A stretch of 10,420 nt of DNA from Cephalothrix simula (Eukaryota > Nemertea > Palaeonemertea > Archinemertea > Cephalotrichidae): positions 1 through 10,420 of the forward strand of contig JAXIUW010225174.1 in assembly GCA_035591015.1 (NCBI GenBank). Reading direction: 5' to 3'. The notes under the pieces are model-generated. The model made no database searches. It saw only the letters and a list, made by a program, of their open reading frames with translations, and was not told where the DNA came from. The first letter of the stretch is position 1; every line of letters starts with the position of its first letter. Below are positions 1 to 6,231 of this stretch, one piece after another. The translations under genes were made by a program, and so were the position numbers.

Positions 1-243
1 GCGCAAAGCTGCAGGTAAACTTTCTCTAATGACGACAGCATCCAGTCTATAAAGTAAAGTTCTGTCCCATACCCCCCTAAGGTGACCTTTTCGGCGGCAG
101 GTGAACTTATAAGTTCACCTCAGAAAACGACAATGCAACCGCGTCATACTGTATTTGATCCTATTTTCAGATTTTTCTGTATTTTCAGTTATAAAACTTA
201 ACATGTTAACTAGCAGTAGCATGCTAATTATATTTCACACAAC
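1..243. other. non-coding flank, no gene seen
   Basis: No open frame with splice signals or start context stands out on either strand. The only clear structure is the perfect palindrome at 99-120, listed separately. The stretch ends at the TTAA target site of the piggyBac-like element. Confidence 0.6.
99..120. repeat. perfect 22-bp palindrome containing TGAACT-TATA-AGTTCA
   Basis: The 22 bases equal their own reverse complement with no spacer. The arms are AGGTGAACTT and AAGTTCACCT, and the centre reads TATA. The inner hexamers TGAACT and AGTTCA resemble nuclear-receptor half-sites (RGKTCA class) in an everted arrangement with a 4-bp gap. The palindrome itself is seen directly; a binding role is inference. 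It could equally be a relic of a transposon end. Confidence 0.6.
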
Positions 244-363
244 TTAACCCTTTGCACCCATAAGGCCGAAATTTTGTTTCAGAAATAACAAGTCTGTGAC
301 CTGTAGGGCCGATATTTTGGCTCAAAACTCTGCATATGCGCACAGTTAGTATAGTAGATGTCA

Positions 364-377
364 GAGGCCCCCGAAGG
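364..377 (+). repeat. left arm of 14-bp subterminal inverted repeat of piggyBac-like element
   Basis: GAGGCCCCCGAAGG lies about 117 bp inside the left terminus. It is the exact reverse complement of 1570-1583, about 187 bp inside the right terminus. Subterminal repeats are common transposase-binding sites in this superfamily; binding here is inference. Confidence 0.7.
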
Positions 378-567
378 CCTAACTGCGACAAGTCAGAGAG
401 ACCCCTTTGACAACCTGGGCTAAAAAATTGATACTCTGACAATCAAATTTTTGAAACGACAACCGATATTAGAAAATATTTTACTGATAAAAGGACATGA
501 CTATATAGCTATTTCTGACCAAAAGTGACAAAGCCCTTAACGACAGGCGACAATTAAAATTATTCAG

Positions 568-657
568 CAGCTGGATAAATTTATAAGTATACTTACTTAC
601 TTTTACCAAGGAATAGGATCCCCAGATGAAATTTTAAAGGAATTATCAAATTGGCCT
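568..657 (+). CDS. possible 30-codon internal exon inside the piggyBac-like element
   Basis: An acceptor-like TATTCAG ends at 567 and a strong donor GTAAGT starts at 658. The 90 nt between are open in phase 0 and would encode 30 residues. The C-terminal half reads GIGSPDEILKELSNWP, with an amphipathic charged stretch unlike random AT-rich translation. The frame stays open a few codons upstream to a TAA near 538-540, and past the donor to a TGA near 682. I recognise no family. It lies within a transposon-like element, so it may be a captured host exon, a remnant of a transposon gene, or chance. The pyrimidine tract before the acceptor is poor. Codons are AT-rich like the surroundings, so composition does not help. 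Confidence 0.28.
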
Positions 658-719
658 GTAAGTATTCCATGTATTGCACTATGATAAACAATAAGTTATT
701 TCGAACTTTGGGAGAAATA

Positions 720-1430
720 CCCAATGTTTTCTCGCCTCAAGGCGCTCAGCACCAAAAGATTTCACATATCCTTTTTGTATGGTAGCGTGACAAAAAGTAT
801 AGGGCATAGGCAAGGTTATTGTATATTATTACTAGGCATCAATTCAAAAAGGGTATAGCCATTTTTAAATGTTTTTCATGGTAACCTTCACGAAATCTCC
901 CTTTTGGGATATAATGCCAAAGATTTTATTGCCTCGCTTCGCTCGGCATTATACTTTTCTTTGAATATATTATATATGACAGCACAGTGAAAATTCGGGC
1001 AAAATTTTGTTTAAACCCGCATTTGACGAGATCTAGATCTTTATGGTACCGTAAGTCCGTATGACAAACAAAAATTTTCTCGGCATTACTAGGAGACGAA
1101 AGTCTTTTAAAATGACAAACGCGGCGAATTTTCAGGCAGGATTTTGTTTATAAAAATTTATTCGCCTTTGTGGAACCTCCCCTGCATCCCTCTTTTCTGG
1201 TATGACCTCATGGACCTCCTCTGGATCTCCATTTTGGTATAAGAGATCATAAAATGCCTAGAATTTTCTTGCCTCGCTCCGCTCGGTGTTATCACTAAAC
1301 ACATAACTTTTAATCTTACAAACGCGGCAAAAGCTTGGCCAAGTTTTTGCACTACGGAATCTTATTTGACTTCGTGGAACCCGATGACATGCCCACAATT
1401 TTCTTGTCTCACTTTGCTCGGAATTAATTC
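720..1430. repeat. diverged internal repeats with a CTCGCTTCGCTCGG-type core
   Basis: The core GCCTCGCTTCGCTCGG occurs at 931-946, as GCCTCGCTCCGCTCGG at 1271-1286, as GTCTCACTTTGCTCGG at about 1406-1421, and weakly as GCCTCAAGGCGCTCAG at 733-748. Each is preceded by an AATTTTCTT-like run, and the last three copies by ATGCC. Between the cores, ACAAACGCGGC occurs at 1115-1125 and 1318-1328, and a GTGGAACC motif near 1172 and 1374. This gives a unit of about 110-205 bp repeated in direct orientation with much divergence. The first copy is also framed by an exact 8-bp inverted pair, ATAATGCC at 911-918 and GGCATTAT at 945-952. This repeated tract makes up a large share of the element's interior. 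Confidence 0.6.
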
Positions 1431-1569
1431 TAAAAATCTTAATTATAAATAATTAGGAAGCAGCAAAAATTGGGTGTATCGACAGGATGACACGAGATGC
1501 TTGGCAAATTTGACAAACTGGCAGGAAAAAAATTCGAAATATCTGTGACAAGTGCGACTGAACAACCCC

Positions 1570-1583
1570 CCTTCGGGGGCCTC
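1570..1583 (-). repeat. right arm of 14-bp subterminal inverted repeat of piggyBac-like element
   Basis: CCTTCGGGGGCCTC is the exact reverse complement of the left arm at 364-377. It lies next to a longer C/G run (1566-1579) that can itself fold as CCCCC/GGGGG around TTC. Confidence 0.7.
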
Positions 1584-1694
1584 ATGTCAACTGTTATGAG
1601 TACCGTAATCATACAGTAACCAAATTTAATCAAAATATGTATAATATATTTGCCACGTCATCAGTAATTTCATGGCGTCATAGTTATTACACCG

Positions 1695-1702
1695 TGACGT
1701 CA
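1695..1702. promoter_or_regulatory. CRE/ATF-type site TGACGTCA in the element's right arm
   Basis: The full palindromic site TGACGTCA lies within a larger imperfect palindrome (TTACACCG on the left, CGATGTAA on the right, 7/8 with a 3-bp offset). The half-site ACGTCA or GCGTCA occurs twice more just upstream, at about 1656 and 1675. Known bZIP (CREB/ATF) proteins bind TGACGTCA; activity in this genome is inference. Confidence 0.4.
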
Positions 1703-1773
1703 CTACGATGTAATGTTTTTATAGGCTGCAAGGAGCTAAATAAGCCTGGCAAACACCGGGTTCAAAGGGTTAA

Positions 1774-2270
1774 TATACTCAGGTTTTCGATAAGTTGTGC
1801 ATTACCTCTATGAAAAAGAGAAAAATTTGGAAAACCAAAATTGGCGGTCATCAAGGCTTTAACAATATGATAATATTGCACTAAATTGATATTTTTTCAT
1901 TCTTGTATCTGATGTCCCACTTTGACCAGACTCTTTATGGGGTATGGGAATCAGACTAGCACAATTTGCTAACAGACATTGTCGGGGAATAAATCATCAA
2001 ATACATCTTTTTACTGCTTTTTACAACCTTTTTTGATCAGGTAAAAGCCTTTATTTATTTCGTTACCGTATTGATATAAATAATGATTATCTTGGTCAAA
2101 AGTATTTGTCACTTGCTCCAAACATTGTCAACTGGTTTGCCCAAAATTTTCGGCTCTAAAAGCTAAGATTTTTTAAATTGAGCACCCGATAAGCAAAGCG
2201 ATCAGGTGTTTTTAGTACCTAGCTTATTGCTTAATCAGAGTAAATTAAAAATACATCAGACTATTTTTCA
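1774..2270. other. AT-rich stretch, no gene recognised
   Basis: The sequence is AT-rich with many short A and T runs. GATCAGGT occurs at about 2036, 2199 and 2431, and is too short and scattered to call a repeat family. An open frame from about 2206 to 2400 (+) has no start context or splice support and seems to be chance. Confidence 0.5.
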
Positions 2271-2307
2271 GTTAAACTTTGCGGGGACCTCTATTATTAT
2301 TGATACA

Positions 2308-2327
2308 TTTCCGGTTTTACTTCCGGG
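2308..2327. promoter_or_regulatory. pair of ETS-like motifs upstream of a possible first exon
   Basis: TTTCCGG (2308-2314) is followed by ACTTCCGGG (2319-2327), whose reverse complement CCCGGAAGT matches the ETS core context. Such sites are often near transcription starts. They lie about 65-80 bp before the ATG at 2390, at the edge of a locally CpG-dense patch (about 2335-2425). A promoter role is inference. Confidence 0.3.
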
Positions 2328-2389
2328 ATTCATTTTCGACATCAAAAATTTATCATCCGTGAACCGACGATTGTTTTACCGATCCGTCG

Positions 2390-2436
2390 ATGGCGATTGA
2401 AGGTCAAGGTCTGAGTGACGGGGACGCAGAGATCAG
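2390..2436 (+). CDS. possible first coding exon, 15 codons plus 2 nt
   Basis: ATG at 2390 opens a frame reading MAIEGQGLSDGDAEI, followed by two bases (AG) and a donor GTAATG at 2437, so the exon would end in phase 2. An in-frame TGA lies 30 nt upstream, and this is the first ATG after it. G at +4 favours initiation; T at -3 does not. The exon sits in a CpG-dense patch against an AT-rich background, with ETS-like motifs upstream, as expected of a 5' end. The frame would stop at once in the intron (TAA), so splicing is required. I recognise no family from 15 residues. A phase-compatible downstream candidate is the 41-nt exon at 5716-5756, which would continue R-KKKQTAQAHQECF. The link is inference. 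Confidence 0.35.
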
Positions 2437-2564
2437 GTAATGGTCATCCTGCTAAAATTTTGTTTCTGAATTTATCAACACAAAACTTGGCATGAATTAA
2501 GATATATTCGCTTTAATTATCCATATTTAGCAAACTGATCCGAGTAGTCTATTTTGACCAATAG

Positions 2565-2615
2565 TGACCTGAACTAAACAATGACTCGAACTAAACAATG
2601 ACTCGAACTGAACAA
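2565..2615 (+). repeat. 17-bp tandem repeat, three copies
   Basis: TGACCTGAACTAAACAA (2565-2581), TGACTCGAACTAAACAA (2582-2598) and TGACTCGAACTGAACAA (2599-2615) are head-to-tail copies with one or two changes between neighbours. A truncated fourth start (TGACTG) follows at 2617. This is a short minisatellite with no evident function. Confidence 0.85.
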
Positions 2616-2624
2616 ATGACTGTA

Positions 2625-3032
2625 CATGTATTTATTTATTCAATGTTATATTATTTTCATTAAATGTTTTGTTGTAATTTTGCAAATTTTAAAGATTTCT
2701 CCCTTTGGTTTGAGTGACCTGTTGACCTATATGACCAACCAATAGTGACAGTCACGTGATGAACCTGAGGTAACCTGGTAAACATGATTTGATTATTAAA
2801 TCAAACAGCCCACTTTTATCATGTCCAGTTAAACCACAGTCGAAGTTGAAAACTCGAATACTTCTACTTTACATCATCTAATAATAGACAAGCTATTAGG
2901 CTTATCTAGATGAATTGAATTTTCCAAAACAGCAGCTAATAATATACATACCAGTGATCGATCATTAATGGCACCTGTCACCCGTCATATCTCTCACCCG
3001 TCGGTCATTCAAACAGAGCTAACTAATTTTCG
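2625..3032. other. AT-rich stretch, no gene recognised
   Basis: I find no supported exon. The phrase ACCAATAGTGAC near 2557 recurs near 2739, and CACCCGTC recurs around 2979-3003. Both are short local duplications. Nothing else stands out. Confidence 0.5.
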
Positions 3033-3050
3033 AATACATGTACATGTATT
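3033..3050. repeat. perfect 18-bp TACATGTA-type palindrome
   Basis: AATACATGTACATGTATT equals its own reverse complement. Stacked ACATGTA palindromes are common in marine invertebrate genomes. A related hairpin occurs at 9507-9530. Confidence 0.7.
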
Positions 3051-3267
3051 ATTAAATTATGTAATGTAAAAGGGTATGCTTTCAGTTATTTTTTATAGAC
3101 GTTCCCCCATGTAGAATGAATAATAGCAAAAGGTGGCAGCACACTTACATAGTATAAAAACATACAGTACACTCCAAATTTATTAGAACTATATGTTTCT
3201 ACCGTAAAATTCACCTCACAGAGGGTTTGAAGTTGTTAAGGTTACTGTAGTTGCATGATGAAATCCT

Positions 3268-3301
3268 TTCCATGGCAACCATTTTTGTTACCATGGCAAC
3301 C
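3268..3301. promoter_or_regulatory. RFX-type X-box with a second tandem half
   Basis: GTTACCATGGCAAC at 3287-3300 fits the palindromic X-box pattern GTNRCC, 0-3 bases, RGYAAC at every defined position, with a 2-bp spacer. Twenty-one bases upstream, CCATGGCAACC (3270-3280) repeats the right half. RFX factors binding such sites drive ciliary genes in animals. Whether this one is active is unknown, because no confident transcription start is placed beside it. It may instead belong to a dispersed repeat. Confidence 0.4.
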
Positions 3302-3815
3302 AAAAATAGTTCTCTTTTTTAAGACCTTTTTTCTTGAAAACAAGGGTAGGAGTCTATAGATATATTATATGTTAGCTATCTGTTTCTGGTAAAATGTTTC
3401 CTCAAAATAATATTGTTTGTCTGCAACTATGTCATTTATGCCTCAAAATTTAAAAAAAAGGTCAACTTTCAAACAAAATTCCAACTAAATGAAATGGAAT
3501 TCATACAAAATAAAGGTAGGAGTATATAAAAGAAGTATAGAAGAATGTGTGTTTTCTGCATGCACCTTTAACCTTAAGGATACTACATTGTATTTAGTAA
3601 TATATTTTGCCAACTTTAAATGTGAAATAAGTGAATTTCCATATCTTATAATTAATGTAAGTTCAAACTTTTGATATTAGATGGCACCAAAAATGTTTCC
3701 ATTATGGAAACTTAAATCTACGTTTCCCGAAATGGAAAGTTTCTATATCCGTGACGTTTAACTGGTATGGAGCCCTGATACACCCAAACGTCCGTGCTGC
3801 AGAAGTAGAACTTAC
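3301..3815. other. non-coding stretch, likely intron of the minus-strand gene
   Basis: On the minus strand this follows the donor at 3815 and would be intron. A TATATAAAAG string at 3523-3532 (+) has no supported transcript. The phrase GGTAGGAGT, followed by a TATA-like run, occurs twice (about 3345 and 3515). I see no convincing exon. Confidence 0.4.
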
Positions 3816-3956
3816 CGATTCATCAACAATAGGAAGTATTTCAACTGCTGCATCAGTGTCATCAGCACCACTCGCGCCATTTTGTTTTGAACTGTCAACG
3901 AAATCTCTTTCCTTCATTTCTATGAGTGTTTCCTTCGTTTCTTTGCTCTCTTGATC
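3816..3956 (-). CDS. internal coding exon, 47 codons, phase 0 to 0, acidic polar segment
   Basis: On the minus strand the acceptor TTGTTACAG ends at 3957 and the donor GTAAGT begins at 3815. Both are close to consensus. The 141 nt between are an exact number of codons and open in one frame. The translation is hydrophilic: an N-terminal charged run (DQESKETKETLIEMKERD), a middle part rich in Ser, Gly, Ala and Asp, and an end reading VEILPIVDES. This composition suits a disordered cytosolic tail, such as the N-terminal tail of a membrane or signalling protein, but I do not recognise the family. The same frame stays open beyond both splice sites (3702-4052), so an unspliced reading cannot be fully excluded. 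The start-codon exon at 5274-5285 on the same strand ends in matching phase. A likely branch region (TTCACTA) precedes the acceptor. Confidence 0.6.
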
Positions 3957-4315
3957 CTGTAACAATAGTGAACGTATATTTGAGTTTTCATCACAAACAG
4001 TATAAAGATAAAATCCTGTTACAGTTTTTCCTATATAAGTCAGGGTAATCATTTTTGGTACCTTTTTCTATTCTTTTTCAAGTATAATGTCTTCGTCGTA
4101 CTAAACCTATGGTTTAGGGCCCTTGTTTTTGGACTCATGGCATGATAGTTTGAAATAATTTCTCGCATGAAAAGTCAATTATTCCGTTTCATAAATTGTG
4201 GCGGGTAAAATGCCACTCTAAAAATATTTTTTAATCGATTTCGGCAAAGTATGTGAAATGAATATTTTATAAATGATAAATGATAGGCCTACTTTGTGTT
4301 AATTGGATCTTGAGT
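3957..4315. other. probable intron sequence of the minus-strand gene
   Basis: This lies between the two minus-strand exon candidates. The first bases hold the acceptor of the 3816-3956 exon. No further exon, repeat or regulatory motif stands out. Confidence 0.4.
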
Positions 4316-5270
4316 CAGTGGCGTAAACTTGACCCTCTGACTTGTTTCGGATGGGGGCCGGCCCGACCGAAAAATTGATGTTGGGCCCTAGATGTGAAAC
4401 CATTCCAGATTTTTTGATAATTCGAAGACTTCACTGAACGTGAGATCGATATCCTTATAAGCCATTTACTGGCCGTACTAAAACCGGTACAAATGGGCTC
4501 TTTTCGAAGCAATTTTTTTGATAACTGGGCTGTCGAGTCTGGGGATTCTTAGTGGCAGGCCATCTTAAAGGTAATTTTATGAAGAAGTGTTATGCAAAAA
4601 AATCAGCGTGACCTTTGGTGACCATTTTATTGTACTGCTTTTGAAAGTTTGGGTTTAAGAATTTTTCAAAGCCCCGCGGAAAACAATCAAATTTTTTTCT
4701 GGGTTAATGACTATTTTTTCATTAAAAATTGTGGGTAAAGCAAATATGAAACCATATTTGATATTTGTCATTCTTTCATCATTTTTCTTTTGCCTTACAA
4801 AATAGTAAAAAAGTTTGCGCGCGCGTGAATTAAAAAAAGTCCTTACTTCGGACCCCAAATACGGCTTTATAATTTTTTTTCAAAAGCCTAAAACGGATCA
4901 TGGAAAATGGATTATTATGCCCTGGGATGTCTTAAAGACGATCAAATCATCCAAAATTTTTCAAAATTTTCAAGAACTTTCGAAATTTGATTTTTGTCGC
5001 GTCACTGTATCGGTTGCCCATTTTTTTAAAAGAACGGAACAGAAACCGGTTCTCCGTAACAACATTTGGGTGAAAAATCCCCACCCCTATGGGAGGGGGT
5101 GCGGCTAGCGGCATATAGAGGTAGGGCGTAGCGTTTTTTACCGTTTTAAATTCCCCCCACCCGGATGGATTACGTCGGTTAACGACCTCCGCTATCCCCC
5201 ACATATCCCCATCTTGCCCGCCCCCCTGTGGTCACTTAAATTGACTAGTGCAATAAGTGCATAATACTCT
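4316..5270. other. repeat-derived non-coding block with GC-rich islets
   Basis: It starts with CAGTGGCGTA (4316-4325), a string typical of hAT termini, but I find no matching right end or target duplication. Open frames on both strands (4815-5108 +, 4947-5204 -, 4655-4858 -) overlap each other, show no known domain and end in low-complexity CCCC/GGGG tracts around 5079-5101. C-rich runs continue to about 5225. I read this as old mobile-element debris inside the minus-strand intron. Confidence 0.4.
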
Positions 5271-5273
5271 TAC

Positions 5274-5285
5274 CTTTGGAGCCAT
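5274..5285 (-). CDS. start-codon exon encoding MAPK, spliced after codon 4
   Basis: On the minus strand ATG at 5285-5283 is followed by GCT CCA AAG and then the donor GTAAGA at 5273. The start context is strong: A at -3 and G at +4. An in-frame TAA lies about 50 nt upstream, so this is the first usable ATG in its frame. The exon ends in phase 0, exactly what the acceptor of the 3816-3956 exon needs. The joined N-terminus would read MAPK-DQESKETKETLIEM and so on, a plausible soluble N-terminal tail. The 5' boundary of the exon is unclear: an AG at 5307-5306 would give a 32-nt exon with a purine-rich leader, or transcription may start nearby. Four-codon starts occur by chance, so confidence rests on the phase match and the start context. 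(MAPK here is the residue string, not the kinase.). Confidence 0.42.
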
Positions 5286-5305
5286 AATGTGTATTCCTTC
5301 TTTTC

Positions 5306-5715
5306 CTTGTCCAAAATGAATTGATAATACTTACAATTATGTAATTTAGAAAGACAAATATCATGATTAAAAACCCTTTTAATTTCCGCATTTTGTTTCC
5401 GCCTCATAGTATAGTACCATACCTTTAAATTAATGCTCATCCCCATTTCCTCTAGATTAATTTTTAATAAATATACGTGTTCTTAATCCAAGATTTTTAT
5501 TTCGAAGGTTTTTCACCCTCTTAAATGTGTCTGTAAAACTTTCTGTGAAATTCCTGCTGTGATTTCGTGTTAACTTTAATTGTGACAAAATAATTTGCAA
5601 CCGAAAAATGGGGTATAAACAGTGGACACCTTATTGAAAAGTTTTGTTTTGTCCCTTTGCAGTAACAGTGAAGTGGCGAATCGGCATTAAAAGCACATGT
5701 TGTCTGTTTTTGCAG
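5306..5715. other. AT-rich stretch, no gene recognised
   Basis: It may contain the leader or promoter of the minus-strand start exon. A second minus-strand donor-like GTAAGTATT lies at about 5335. CCGCATTTTG and CCGCCTCAT occur at 5386-5406. Nothing else is supported. Confidence 0.4.
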
Positions 5716-5756
5716 AAAAAAGAAACAGACAGCACAGGCTCATCAAGAATGCTTTG
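5716..5756 (+). CDS. 41-nt candidate small exon with strong splice sites
   Basis: The acceptor TGTCTGTTTTTGCAG (ending 5715) has a good pyrimidine tract, and the donor GTAAGT (5757) is consensus. All three frames across the 41 nt are open. If it follows the 2390-2436 exon (phase 2) the reading is R-KKKQTAQAHQECF and it would end in phase 1. The other frames read KKETDSTGSSRML or KRNRQHRLIKNAL. The length is not a multiple of three, so skipping it would shift frame. I recognise no family. It lies on the strand opposite the 3816-3956 and 5274-5285 exons, so the two candidate genes would overlap in introns, or one is false. No confident next exon was found downstream. Confidence 0.4.
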
Positions 5757-5870
5757 GTAAGTCCGAATATTGAATTTTATCAAAATGGCCAAAAATATAT
5801 TTTGGTGCAAGAGGGGGGTGGCCGTCAGAGACACTGAGCCGGGGATGAGTGGGTGTCAAAAGATATGACT

Positions 5871-6020
5871 GTCAGATAAATCGGTAGTGTCAAGTAATGG
5901 AAATTTTGTCCAAAATTTTATCCGACGTCAGATAAATTGGGTGGGGTTTGCCCAAAATTCTATCTGACGTCAGATAAATTGGATGATGAGTGTTCTCTTG
6001 GGTCGGTGTAAGATAAATTC
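5871..6020. repeat. spaced GTCAGATAAAT repeats with a CRE-centred palindrome
   Basis: GTCAGATAAAT occurs at 5871-5881, 5927-5937 and 5969-5979, and as GTAAGATAAAT at 6008-6018. Successive starts are 56, 42 and 39 bases apart. The phrase CCAAAATT(T/C)TATC precedes the second and third copies. At 5961-5976 the string TATCTGACGTCAGATA is a perfect 16-bp palindrome containing TGACGTCA. The copy before it (5919-5934) is the same but for one base (TATCCGACGTCAGATA). These are diverged tandem units, each beginning at a palindrome. Confidence 0.7.
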
Positions 6021-6092
6021 ACCAAATGCCAGATTGTTTGGGTGGTAGGTGTCAAGACCCAGATTTCAACGGTGTCTGAGTTTGACTGGCAA

Positions 6093-6103
6093 CCCCCCCC
6101 CCC
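6093..6103. repeat. poly-C tract (11)
   Basis: This is an uninterrupted C run. A longer one (13) lies at 9560-9572. Homopolymer length may be unreliable in an assembly. Confidence 0.8.
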
Positions 6104-6223
6104 ATTCGGGTGTAAAGGTCCCCGCGTCCTATGGGAATCATTGCGCCCCTTGTTGCCAGGTTTCCCATGCACGAACAATCAGGCCAACTAAGAAATGATG
6201 CTATGAGAATACCCTTATTGATT

Positions 6224-6231
6224 TTATGTGA
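6224..6231 (+). repeat. left 8-bp target site duplication TTATGTGA
   Basis: TTATGTGA directly abuts the CAGTGGTGG terminus of the hAT element. It is identical to 7363-7370. Confidence 0.85.

Larger units (their letters stand above)
244..1773. mobile_element. non-autonomous piggyBac-like element with TTAA target duplication
   Basis: TTAA at 244-247 and 1770-1773 flanks a 1522-bp body. The left end reads CCCTTTGCACCC. The right end, reverse-complemented, reads CCCTTTGAACCC, a terminal inverted repeat of 11/12. A subterminal inverted repeat of 14 bp is exact: GAGGCCCCCGAAGG at 364-377 and its complement at 1570-1583, with weaker similarity just inside it on both arms (roughly 377-397 and 1544-1566). 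TTAA duplication with CCC-starting termini is the known signature of the piggyBac superfamily. No transposase frame is visible: the longest open stretches are about 60-70 codons and lack recognisable DDE-type features, so the element would need a transposase supplied elsewhere. The interior holds diverged repeats at about 720-1430 and one open exon-like stretch at 568-657. The mismatched ends and decayed interior suggest an old copy. Confidence 0.72.

Noticed and set aside
2206-2400. 64-codon open frame on the plus strand
   Set aside because: Starts at GTG, has no splice or family support, and would clash with the better-framed ATG at 2390.
3149-3198. 50-nt minus-strand open stretch with donor GTAAGTGTG, phase 0 at its start
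   Set aside because: It could follow the 3816-3956 exon by phase, but the acceptor (ACGGTAG) has a poor pyrimidine tract and the translation is unconvincing.
3523-3532. TATATAAAAG as a TATA box
   Set aside because: Such strings are expected in AT-rich DNA, and no supported transcript starts downstream.
4316-4325. CAGTGGCGTA as the left end of a hAT element
   Set aside because: No inverted partner (TACGCCACTG or close) or 8-bp duplication was found to the right, so no element can be bounded.
4815-5108. 97-codon open frame on the plus strand
   Set aside because: It has no recognisable domain and overlaps open frames on the other strand. It ends in CCCC/GGGG low complexity and lies in repeat debris. 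This length is not rare by chance over 10 kb.
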